Shown: positions 57,232 to 64,000 of the stretch, piece after piece | Layout of the letters: the number at the start of each line of letters is the position of its first letter | Numbering within the stretch: position 1 is the stretch's first letter | Program-made: the position numbers and the translations under genes | Notes under the pieces: model-generated | Database searches by the model: none | The model's input: only the letters and a program-made list of their open reading frames with translations | Told to the model about the DNA's origin: nothing | From: Chlorobiales bacterium Clorobi_01 | GTDB taxonomy: Bacteria > Bacteroidota > Chlorobiia > Chlorobiales > Chlorobiaceae | Assembly: GCA_001602925.1 (NCBI GenBank) | Contig: LUZT01000003.1 | Span: 37,051 to 101,050 of the forward strand | Direction of reading: 5' to 3' | Length of the DNA: 64,000 nucleotides

Positions 57232-58508
57232 CGATAGACCTCGATTTCGACCGTTGCCACCTCTGGCATCCCTACACCTCGATGGCCGATCCCTTGCCGG
57301 TCTGGCCGGTCAAACGCGCGAGCGGCGTGATGATCGAGATGGAGGACGGGCGGAAGCTCATCGACGGCATGTCGTCGTGGTGGGCGGCGATTCACGGCTA
57401 CAACCATCCGGCGCTGAACCGCGCCGTGACCGAGCAGCTCGGGCGCATGAGCCACGTCATGTTCGGCGGCCTGACACACGAACCGGCCATCGAGCTGGGA
57501 AAAATCCTGACCAGCCTCTTGCCCGATCCGCTCGACCGCATTTTCTTCTGCGATTCCGGTTCGGTAGCGGTCGAGGTGGCGATCAAGATGGCCCTGCAAT
57601 ACTGGCAGGCTGTGGGCAAGCCCGGCAAAAAGCGACTGCTCACCGTGCGTTCCGGCTACCACGGCGATACCTTCATGGCGATGTCGGTCTGCGACCCGGT
57701 CACGGGAATGCACAGCCTCTTCAGCGGCGCGGTGCCGGAGCAGCTCTTCGTCGAAGCGCCCGCCTGCGGGTTCAACGAGCCGTGGCGCGAGGAGGCGATC
57801 GACGAGATGCGGCAGGCGCTCGAAGATCATGCCAGCACTATCGCGGCGGTCATCATCGAGCCGATTGTGCAGGGCGCGGGCGGAATGCGCTTCTACTCGC
57901 CGCACTACCTGCGACGCCTCCGCGAACTGTGCACGGAGCACGGCGTGCTGCTCATCTTCGATGAAATCGCGACCGGCTTCGGGCGCACCGGCAAGCTGTT
58001 CGCGATGGAGTACGCAAGCGTCACGCCTGACATCGTCTGCATCGGCAAGGCACTCACTGGCGGCTACATGACCCTCGCCGCCACCGTCGCAACTGGCCAC
58101 GTCGCCGACACGATCTCCGGCGGCAATCCCGGACTTTTCATGCACGGCCCCACCTTCATGGCCAACCCGCTCGCCTGCGCGGTCGCCGTGGCGAGCCTGA
58201 AGCTGCTGCTCTCCGGCGACTGGCAATCCACTGTCCGGCGCATCGAACGCCAGCTCGCAGAGGAACTCGCGCCCTGCGCCGGGATGACCGGAGTCCGCGA
58301 CGTGCGTGTGCTCGGCGCGATCGGCGTGGTGGAACTCGACCACCCGGTCGATATGGCGAAAATCCAGCAGGCGTTCGTGGAACGGGGCATCTGGGTCAGG
58401 CCATTCGGCAGGTTGGTCTATCTGATGCCGCCATTCATTATCCGTGACAACGAGCTGGCTCGTCTCACGTCAGTAATCTGCGAGGTCATTGGGGCGGAAT
58501 ACAGATGA
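57228..58508 (+). CDS. bioA: Adenosylmethionine-8-amino-7-oxononanoate aminotransferase
   Basis: 426 residues of the class III aminotransferase family. [23 protein letters not shown] (actual [14 protein letters not shown]), [32 protein letters not shown] and the PLP lysine in [11 protein letters not shown] identify BioA. It makes 7,8-diaminononanoate using SAM as donor. It is the last gene of the biotin operon. Confidence 0.96.
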   Translation: MTIDLDFDRCHLWHPYTSMADPLPVWPVKRASGVMIEMEDGRKLIDGMSSWWAAIHGYNHPALNRAVTEQLGRMSHVMFGGLTHEPAIELGKILTSLLPDPLDRIFFCDSGSVAVEVAIKMALQYWQAVGKPGKKRLLTVRSGYHGDTFMAMSVCDPVTGMHSLFSGAVPEQLFVEAPACGFNEPWREEAIDEMRQALEDHASTIAAVIIEPIVQGAGGMRFYSPHYLRRLRELCTEHGVLLIFDEIATGFGRTGKLFAMEYASVTPDIVCIGKALTGGYMTLAATVATGHVADTISGGNPGLFMHGPTFMANPLACAVAVASLKLLLSGDWQSTVRRIERQLAEELAPCAGMTGVRDVRVLGAIGVVELDHPVDMAKIQQAFVERGIWVRPFGRLVYLMPPFIIRDNELARLTSVICEVIGAEYR

Positions 58509-58567
58509 AAGTCGTATATTCAAAAGAGATTTAACGGTATATATTTTTTTCTCCTGTCATCCTGTCC

Positions 58568-58585
58568 ATCCGCCTTTTGGCGGAT
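58568..58585 (+). terminator. Hairpin after bioA
   Basis: ATCCGCC (58568-58574) and GGCGGAT (58579-58585) form a seven-base stem with a TTTT loop, 60 bases past the bioA stop. A T-rich run (TATTTTTTTCTCC) lies upstream rather than downstream, so the hairpin is only a weak terminator candidate. Confidence 0.4.
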
Positions 58586-58613
58586 CATGCGATAACCCAC
58601 AACCAACACTCCT

Positions 58614-60284
58614 ATGACTGACGCACCCTGGCTCAGCCATTACGACGAGGGCATACCGAGCTCCCTTGCGCCCTATCCGCAGGTAACCCTGCCGGATATT
58701 CTGCGTGAAGCCGCACGGGAGCACCCCGAAGACCCGGCGCTGCTTTTCCTGGGAAACACCATTTCCTACGGGGAGCTTGAACGGGAGAGCAACGCCTTCG
58801 CCGCAGCCCTGCATGCCAGCGAAGTGCGCAAAGGAAACCGTGTCGCCGTGCTCCTGCCCAATTCCCCCCAGATGATTATCGCCGAATTCGGTATCTGGAA
58901 AGCTGGCGGTATCGCCGTGATGCTCAATCCGCTCTGGACGGAGCACGAGCTTGAACGCGCGATCGACGAATGCGAAGCTGAAATCGCTGTGGTGCTTGCT
59001 CCGTTCTATGAAAAGATCAACCATCTCCGGTCGAGAACTTCGTTAAAAACGGTCGTTATCACCGACCTGCACGACTATTTTCCCGCAGCAGTGCGCAACG
59101 CCTCTCCGGCAAACGGAGCGGTAGCCACCATTTTGCAATCGAGCGACCTCAGGATGCCGGCAATGATCGAAAGCTACTCCGATTCGCAAACGCCGGCCGT
59201 CGAAGTATCCCCAAAAGACCCTGCGCTGTTTATCTTTTCCGGCGGAACGACCGGCAAGCCCAAATGCGCTATTGGCCGTCACGAGGCCCCTGTCATGAAC
59301 GGGATGCAGGTCGATGCCTGGTTCAGACCTGTTCTCGGTTCCGACCGGGTTCCGGTGATGCTCAACCTGCCGCTGCATCATGTCTATCCGCAGGTTGCCA
59401 TTATCGGTTATGGCTTCATCACTCGCTCGCCGCTGGTGCTCATCCCCGATCCCCGGGACTTCGAATTGCTGATCAAAATGATCAAGCAGTACAAGGTCGG
59501 ATTGCTACCGGGCGTCCCCACGCTGTTCAACGCGCTGGCCTCCCATCCGCTGCTTAAAGAAGCGCCCGGTTCCCTCGACTCCCTCAAGCTGATTATCTCC
59601 GCCGCCGCACCGCTGCATAACGAAACAAGAAGCCGTTTCAAGGAGCTGACCGGAGCAACGATCATAGATGCGTACGGACTGACCGAAACCATGGTCTCCC
59701 CGGTCTGCCCGCCGCTTACCGGCATCAGGAAAAACGGGTCGGTCGGTCTGCCGTTGCCGGATGTCGAGATGCGCATCGTCGATGCCGACACGGGCATCGA
59801 GGTGTTGCCCCCAATGGAGATCGGCGAAATCGTCATCCGTTCGCCCCAGCTCATGACTGGTTACTGGAAAAATCCCGAAGAGACCGCCGAAGTGCTGCGT
59901 GACGGTTGGCTGTACACCGGGGATCTCGGGTACATCGATGATGACGGCTATCTCTACATTGTCGACAGAAAGAAGGATGTAATCAAGCCAAGCGGATTCC
60001 AGGTCTGGCCGAGCGAGGTCGAGGAGGTGATCGCCATGCACCCCGCCGTGCTCGAAACCGGTGTGGCCGGCGTACCCGACGACTATCAGGGCGAGGCGGT
60101 CAAGGCTTGGGTGGTGATGCACAAAGGGCGTTCGCTGGACGCGGAACAGCTGAGGAACTGGTGCCGCCAGACGCTGGCCCCATACAAAGTGCCGAAGCAC
60201 ATCGAATTCTGCGAGCAGTTACCCAAATCAGCTCTCGGCAAGGTGCTCCGCCGGGCGCTCGTGGAGCAGCACCTCGCCAGCTGA
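58614..60284 (+). CDS. AMP-dependent acyl-CoA/fatty-acid ligase
   Basis: A 556-residue ANL-superfamily enzyme. The adenylation motifs are ALFIFSGGTTGKPKCAI, TIIDAYGLTETMVSP and GWLYTGDLGYIDDDGYLYIVDRKKD (in part), with the C-terminal lysine in LPKSALGKVLRRALV. It activates a carboxylic acid as AMP ester for CoA thioester formation; chain length cannot be read. It lies 105 bases after bioA, so it may be separate from the biotin operon. Confidence 0.9.
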   Translation: MTDAPWLSHYDEGIPSSLAPYPQVTLPDILREAAREHPEDPALLFLGNTISYGELERESNAFAAALHASEVRKGNRVAVLLPNSPQMIIAEFGIWKAGGIAVMLNPLWTEHELERAIDECEAEIAVVLAPFYEKINHLRSRTSLKTVVITDLHDYFPAAVRNASPANGAVATILQSSDLRMPAMIESYSDSQTPAVEVSPKDPALFIFSGGTTGKPKCAIGRHEAPVMNGMQVDAWFRPVLGSDRVPVMLNLPLHHVYPQVAIIGYGFITRSPLVLIPDPRDFELLIKMIKQYKVGLLPGVPTLFNALASHPLLKEAPGSLDSLKLIISAAAPLHNETRSRFKELTGATIIDAYGLTETMVSPVCPPLTGIRKNGSVGLPLPDVEMRIVDADTGIEVLPPMEIGEIVIRSPQLMTGYWKNPEETAEVLRDGWLYTGDLGYIDDDGYLYIVDRKKDVIKPSGFQVWPSEVEEVIAMHPAVLETGVAGVPDDYQGEAVKAWVVMHKGRSLDAEQLRNWCRQTLAPYKVPKHIEFCEQLPKSALGKVLRRALVEQHLAS

Positions 60285-60325
60285 CAAGATACACCAGCGC
60301 ACGTCCACGAACAGGCCGCGCTCGC

Positions 60326-61192
60326 TCAGATATGCGCTGAGCGCTGCATCTCCGGGTTTTCGAAGCGGTTGTAGGCGAAGGTGATACCAATGGAAAACGC
60401 GATCGCGCCGATGCCGAGCAGTACGCTGAAGTAGGGCGGCGCGGTCAGGGCAAGCCTGATGAGCAAGGTGGCGACCGCGAAGCCGGAATTCCGGAAAACA
60501 ACCGGGTAACTCGAACTGTAGCGCAACGAGATCAGCACCAGCAGCACGTCGCTGAAGATGAGAATCGTGAAGAAAAGCGAAAAGAATTCGTTCGTGGCAT
60601 TGCCGTTCAGGTACTTCAATCCGTCGATAGCGCCGATCACGAAGAAGATCAGCAGGAGCAGGAGCGAGATGATCTTCTTCACAGCGATGAAATCCGCCGC
60701 AGCCTCCTTGTCACGGGTGATGGCGCGATGGTGCTGGAGCCGGTAATAGACGCCGAGCAGGAGAAAGATCAGGAGACCGCCGCCCGCATAGGCAAGCATG
60801 AGCAGCACCGGCTGCGACGCCTCCGCCCAGCCCAGCGGCTCGCTGAAATGGACAAGTTCGCTGAAGGAGTGGCGCAGCAGAATGAGCGAAAGAATTTCAA
60901 ACTGCTTGCCGACCGACACCGAAACCGATTTGGCGATGCTGAAAACCAGCCCGAACACTTCGAGGCCAAGCAGCATGGAGAGCGCTGTATTGATGGCATA
61001 ATAATGGCTTTTCGGCAGCAGGGCCGCGACTTCTGCCGGAAGCAGCCCCAGCCGGGCAAGCTCGATCAGGGCAAGCGAAAAGGCAAACGCAAGAATCAGC
61101 AGATTGGCTGCCATGCGTTCCGTGCGCCGGTCTTCCCAGAGCTGCTCAAACCAATCATACAAAGCGACAAAGCGCCTGAAAACAACGACCAT
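60326..61192 (-). CDS. Multi-pass membrane protein of unknown function
   Basis: About 288 residues from ATG 61192 (MVVVFRRFVALYDWFEQLW); the frame is open further inside the PHP gene. Seven or so hydrophobic helices follow, for example NLLILAFAFSLALIELARL, VLLMLAYAGGGLLIFLLLG, IISLLLLLIFFVIGAIDGL and LLGIGAIAFSIGITFAY. Loops are short and the C-terminus ends RFENPEMQRSAHI. I do not recognise the family. It starts 23 bases after the PHP gene on the same strand. Confidence 0.72.
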   Translation of the reverse strand: MVVVFRRFVALYDWFEQLWEDRRTERMAANLLILAFAFSLALIELARLGLLPAEVAALLPKSHYYAINTALSMLLGLEVFGLVFSIAKSVSVSVGKQFEILSLILLRHSFSELVHFSEPLGWAEASQPVLLMLAYAGGGLLIFLLLGVYYRLQHHRAITRDKEAAADFIAVKKIISLLLLLIFFVIGAIDGLKYLNGNATNEFFSLFFTILIFSDVLLVLISLRYSSSYPVVFRNSGFAVATLLIRLALTAPPYFSVLLGIGAIAFSIGITFAYNRFENPEMQRSAHI

Positions 61193-61215
61193 CGTTCCGC
61201 TTTTGGGGCCGCAAG

Positions 61216-61920
61216 TCACGGCCGGATTTTTCCGCCACGGTACAAAAATAACGAAACCTGCTCGTTCTTTCTGATGGCGGCCTTGACCGACTCGACATTT
61301 TTTTCGCACCGCAAGAGTGTTTTCCACGACAACAGATGACGCCGTTCGTGAAAGTCGGAGTTGGCGATGTAGTTGAACTTTTTCAGACCGACCACATTGA
61401 ACAGGTCGTCGCGGTTGGCCACCTCCCAGGCATCGAACAGCGTGGCGAGCCGTTCGTGATTTTCCCAGAGATAAAACGACGGTTCTTCGCCGGAGTGGTT
61501 CCGGAAATAGGGATGGCAGGCAACCGAAATGCCCTGCTGCCGCCGGATCGACTCGATGATCTCTTCGACGGAGAGATCGGGTGAGATGAGTTCCTTGATA
61601 TCGAGAGCCAGAATGTGGTAGCGCTTCGTGTTGTTGGTCAGCTCGACACCCGGAATCAGCAGCATTCCATACCTCTCCCAGGCGCGCCGCGCCGCCCCCC
61701 ACAGCGCCTCCTGGTACGCGCCGAACTCCCGGCTGTCCATGACGGAAAGCTCGGAAGCAGGCTTACCGTACCGTTCGATGCTTTCGCTGTCGAGCAGATG
61801 ATCGGTGATGGCGATCACGTCGAATCCCGCTTCGCCGTACAGATCGACGACCTCGTCAATCGAGCAAGCGCCGTCGCTCCAGGCCGTGTGGATATGAAAA
61901 TCACAGTAGAGCCATTGCAT
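61216..61920 (-). CDS. PHP-domain phosphoesterase
   Basis: About 234 residues from ATG 61920 (MQWLYCDFHIHTAWSDG), with an open extension to 61956. The first metal-binding motif is DFHIHTAWSDGACS, and the second is FDVIAITDHLLDSES; later motifs are HYHILALDIKELI-like (KRYHILALDIKEL), ISVACHPYF, and IANSDFHERRHLL. The family includes phosphoesterases of varied substrates. It lies next to the membrane protein gene and divergent from the antiporter. Confidence 0.9.
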   Translation of the reverse strand: MQWLYCDFHIHTAWSDGACSIDEVVDLYGEAGFDVIAITDHLLDSESIERYGKPASELSVMDSREFGAYQEALWGAARRAWERYGMLLIPGVELTNNTKRYHILALDIKELISPDLSVEEIIESIRRQQGISVACHPYFRNHSGEEPSFYLWENHERLATLFDAWEVANRDDLFNVVGLKKFNYIANSDFHERRHLLSWKTLLRCEKNVESVKAAIRKNEQVSLFLYRGGKIRP

Positions 61921-62084
61921 GGGTAGTCCGGTAAAATTGAAATACAAAGGTAACACAGGGAAGTCTGGGGTGATCTGTTCTGAGCGTGAACGCTCTGCAA
62001 ACTATTCGACGGGCAGACACCATTCGGCAGAATGAGTCCGGTATGCTATTTTCCGCAATCGCTCACCTGTTGAACTGATTCGCT

Positions 62085-63059
62085 ATGCTGTTGTTTTCTC
62101 TTGCTCTCATTGCCGGACTGACATTGCTGGTCTGGAGCGCCGGACGGTTTGTAGACGGCGCGGCTGCGACGGCCCGCTATTTCAGGATGCCACCACTGCT
62201 GATCGGTATGCTGATCGTGGGATTCGGCACCTCGGCTCCCGAAATGTCGGTTTCAGCAATCTCCGCCTCCCAGGGCAATCCCGATATTGCTCTTGGCAAC
62301 GTATTCGGCTCGAATATCACCAACATCGCCCTGATTCTCGGCATTACAGCGCTCATCAGCCCGATCACCGTTCACTCCCGCATCCTGCGCAAGGAGTTAC
62401 CGATCCTGAGTGCCGTAACGGCAATCGCAGCATATCTGTTCTTCGACGGTATGCTTGGCCGGCAGGATGCCATCGTTTTACTGGCACTCTTCGCGCTGCT
62501 GACCGGATGGGCGCTGTGGGAAGGCATCAGCAAATCGAGCGACGATTTCAGCGAAGAGATGGAGCAGGAACTCGAACAGCACCAGATGCCGCTGAAAAAA
62601 TCCCTTTTCCTGATAGCCGCTGGTTTCGCACTGCTGCTCTTGAGTTCGCGGATGCTTGTCTGGGGAGCGGTCGGCATCGCGACGGCGCTTGGCGTAAGCG
62701 ATCTGGTTATCGGCCTGACGGTCGTGGCGATGGGCACCTCGCTGCCCGAACTCGCCTCCTCGGTCGTGGCCGCGCGCAAGGGAGAGCACGACATCGCGCT
62801 CGGCAATGTGCTGGGGTCAAATCTGTTCAACACTTTGGCCGTTGCCGGAATTGCCGGTTCGATTCATCCGGCGGAAATCGCGCCGCAGGTCTTTTCCCGT
62901 GACATCATGGTAATGTCGCTGCTGACCTTGTCACTCTTCATCTTCGGCTATGGCTTCCGTGGCGCAGGCACCGGCCGCATCAACAGGATCGAGGGCGGTT
63001 TGCTGCTCGGCAGCTATGTTGCCTACACGGCGTACCTTGTCATAACCACCATAAGCTGA
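62085..63059 (+). CDS. Ca2+/cation antiporter (CaCA family, YrbG-like)
   Basis: 324 residues with about ten membrane helices arranged as two inverted repeats. The alpha-1 motif is GFGTSAPEMSVSAIS with GNVFGSNITNIALILG, and the alpha-2 motif is GTSLPELASSVVAAR with LGNVLGSNLFNTLAV. A charged cytoplasmic loop (SSDDFSEEMEQELEQH) lies between the halves. It probably exchanges Ca2+ or K+ for Na+ or H+. Confidence 0.93.
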   Translation: MLLFSLALIAGLTLLVWSAGRFVDGAAATARYFRMPPLLIGMLIVGFGTSAPEMSVSAISASQGNPDIALGNVFGSNITNIALILGITALISPITVHSRILRKELPILSAVTAIAAYLFFDGMLGRQDAIVLLALFALLTGWALWEGISKSSDDFSEEMEQELEQHQMPLKKSLFLIAAGFALLLLSSRMLVWGAVGIATALGVSDLVIGLTVVAMGTSLPELASSVVAARKGEHDIALGNVLGSNLFNTLAVAGIAGSIHPAEIAPQVFSRDIMVMSLLTLSLFIFGYGFRGAGTGRINRIEGGLLLGSYVAYTAYLVITTIS

Positions 63060-63114
63060 GAGCAAAACCCCCGATTCAGAAGCCAAACCGGTTCAACGAC
63101 TCTTGCATCAAAAA

Positions 63115-63152
63115 AAGCGCCTGCGCATCCAGAGAAAACTGTGCAGGCGCTT
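63115..63152 (-). terminator. Terminator of the CsgG-like gene
   Basis: AAGCGCCTGC (63115-63124) pairs with GCAGGCGCTT (63143-63152). On the minus strand a TTTTTGATGC run follows. It lies 29 bases past the stop. Confidence 0.82.
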
Positions 63153-63180
63153 CTGAATTCAGGCGAGTCGATCGGATTGA

Positions 63181-63900
63181 TCAATCGAGATCGATGGCGT
63201 TTCTGGTCTTCTCGCGGCGATTCCTCTCTTTCTGGTTGTACTCATCCATGCAGCCGCTGTCTTTGCCTTCCACGAGCGAGCATTGCAGATAATCGGCAAT
63301 TTCGATGATGCAGGCTCGGATCGCTTTTCCGACCGGAGTGTTCTTGTACTCGCTGAGGTGACCACCAAAGCCGCCGCGATACACGCCCACGCTGACGCCG
63401 CTCGATTTCGAGGTCGCCTCGACCGTCCGGGCGTCATAAATCTCACCGGTGTCCACATCGATCACCTTCAGATCGACCGCCATGTAGGCCTTGTCCTGCC
63501 GTCCACCAAGGCTGATTCCCTGAAAAGAGATGCCGCCGCCGCCACCGCTGGTGTTGTATTCAAAGGCTGAGACCGTCGCCGCAACCAGGTACTTCGCGCC
63601 GGTGATCTTGCCCACTTTCGCTCTTGTTCTCGGATTGATCCTCCCTGACCTTCCGAGATCCTGTTCATCGAGTACCGCATCGAGCTCTTTCCGTTCAAGC
63701 ACGCGGAAACTGTTGGTCGATGCAAGCTCTGAAATGAGCATGTCTTGCAGGTCGGTGCCGACTCCGCCGCCCCACCATGCCGCCGTGGAGTGATTGGTAA
63801 ACCTCAAGACTCCAAGCCGGGGTTTTTCCCTGGCTAATCCGTCCTGGACGAGTGCGATGGTACAGAACAGCAGAAAGAGGAGCAGCGCTTTGATCTTCAT
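63181..63900 (-). CDS. CsgG/HfaB-family protein
   Basis: 239 residues with a signal peptide (MKIKALLLFLLFCTIALVQDG); no lipobox cysteine is obvious, unlike CsgG itself. The CsgG core is recognised by LGVLRFTNHSTAAWWGGGVG, LQDMLISELASTNSFRVLER, AKYLVAATVSAFEYNT, and KAYMAVDLKVIDVDTGEIYDAR. A C-terminal stretch with cysteines (CIIEIADYLQCSLVEG) is extra. AAGGAG is well placed before the ATG. No curli genes are adjacent, so its export partner is unknown. Confidence 0.88.
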   Translation of the reverse strand: MKIKALLLFLLFCTIALVQDGLAREKPRLGVLRFTNHSTAAWWGGGVGTDLQDMLISELASTNSFRVLERKELDAVLDEQDLGRSGRINPRTRAKVGKITGAKYLVAATVSAFEYNTSGGGGGISFQGISLGGRQDKAYMAVDLKVIDVDTGEIYDARTVEATSKSSGVSVGVYRGGFGGHLSEYKNTPVGKAIRACIIEIADYLQCSLVEGKDSGCMDEYNQKERNRREKTRNAIDLD

Positions 63901-64000
63901 AATGAATCTCCTTGAGAGTTACGATGGCGGTTACCGTTCCGATGCGAAACTGACAGAGAACAGGAGGAATATCTCCCGGCCCGGCCGTCAGAAGCCATAC

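Overview
The window looks like chromosomal DNA of a green sulfur bacterium, most likely Chlorobaculum (near C. tepidum or C. parvum). The best evidence is a gene at 29246-29572 whose predicted mature product closely matches my memory of Chlorobium cytochrome c-555. A ClpB reduced to its C-terminal half, KDO/LPS genes, three outer-membrane barrel genes and GC-rich codons also fit. The content is ordinary: tightly packed housekeeping and envelope genes. I see no rRNA, tRNA, CRISPR array, insertion sequence, prophage or recognisable defence island.

Layout. 1-5.2 kb: a partial GAF regulator, divergent from a four-gene tolC-uspA-emrA-emrB-like efflux operon. 5.2-11.4 kb: lipoprotein MsrB, an MFS exporter, a THUMP-like methyltransferase, Ppx/GppA, PrmA and an NlpC/P60 hydrolase. 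11.5-15.7 kb: aspartokinase, purM, plsY and gpsA. 15.7-18.7 kb: sixA, nagZ and a short clpB. 18.8-20.3 kb: kdsA and a KdsC-like protein lacking its nucleophile. 20.4-24.8 kb (minus): an unrecognised 484-aa gene, nadK, tyrA, pyrE and ruvX. 25-29.1 kb: a Pmp3-like peptide, a small TTG-start protein, a GDPD, BatD, proC and a SemiSWEET. 29.2-30.2 kb: cytochrome c-555 and a lipoprotein relative. 30.3-33.6 kb: a radical SAM enzyme, a Bat-type TPR protein and a class V aminotransferase. 33.8-36.6 kb: three tandem outer-membrane barrels with duplicated spacers. 36.8-39.7 kb: carA, yajC, tsaD and a small membrane protein. 39.8-42.6 kb: a MoxR, DUF58 and BatD-like membrane protein operon. 42.6-49.6 kb: two lipoproteins, a HIT protein, feoA-feoB and topA. 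49.9-58.5 kb: an amidase, then a complete birA-bioB-bioF-bioG-bioC-bioD-bioA operon. 58.6-64 kb: an acyl-CoA-ligase-like enzyme, a membrane protein, a PHP phosphoesterase, a Ca2+/cation antiporter and a CsgG-like lipoprotein-type gene.

The clearest functional unit is the biotin operon. Six of its junctions are four-base ATGA overlaps, and a near-perfect BirA operator lies upstream of birA, which itself carries an N-terminal winged helix. Other points worth a second look are the possible sigma-54 circuit driving the efflux operon, the scattered Bat-type genes, the truncated ClpB, the catalytically altered KdsC, the outer-membrane gene triplet whose spacers are more conserved than its coding regions, and the unrecognised 484-aa gene.

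Protein lengths and start sites were derived by hand. Where the longest reading frame extends upstream of a likely start, the internal start was chosen and the reason is given.
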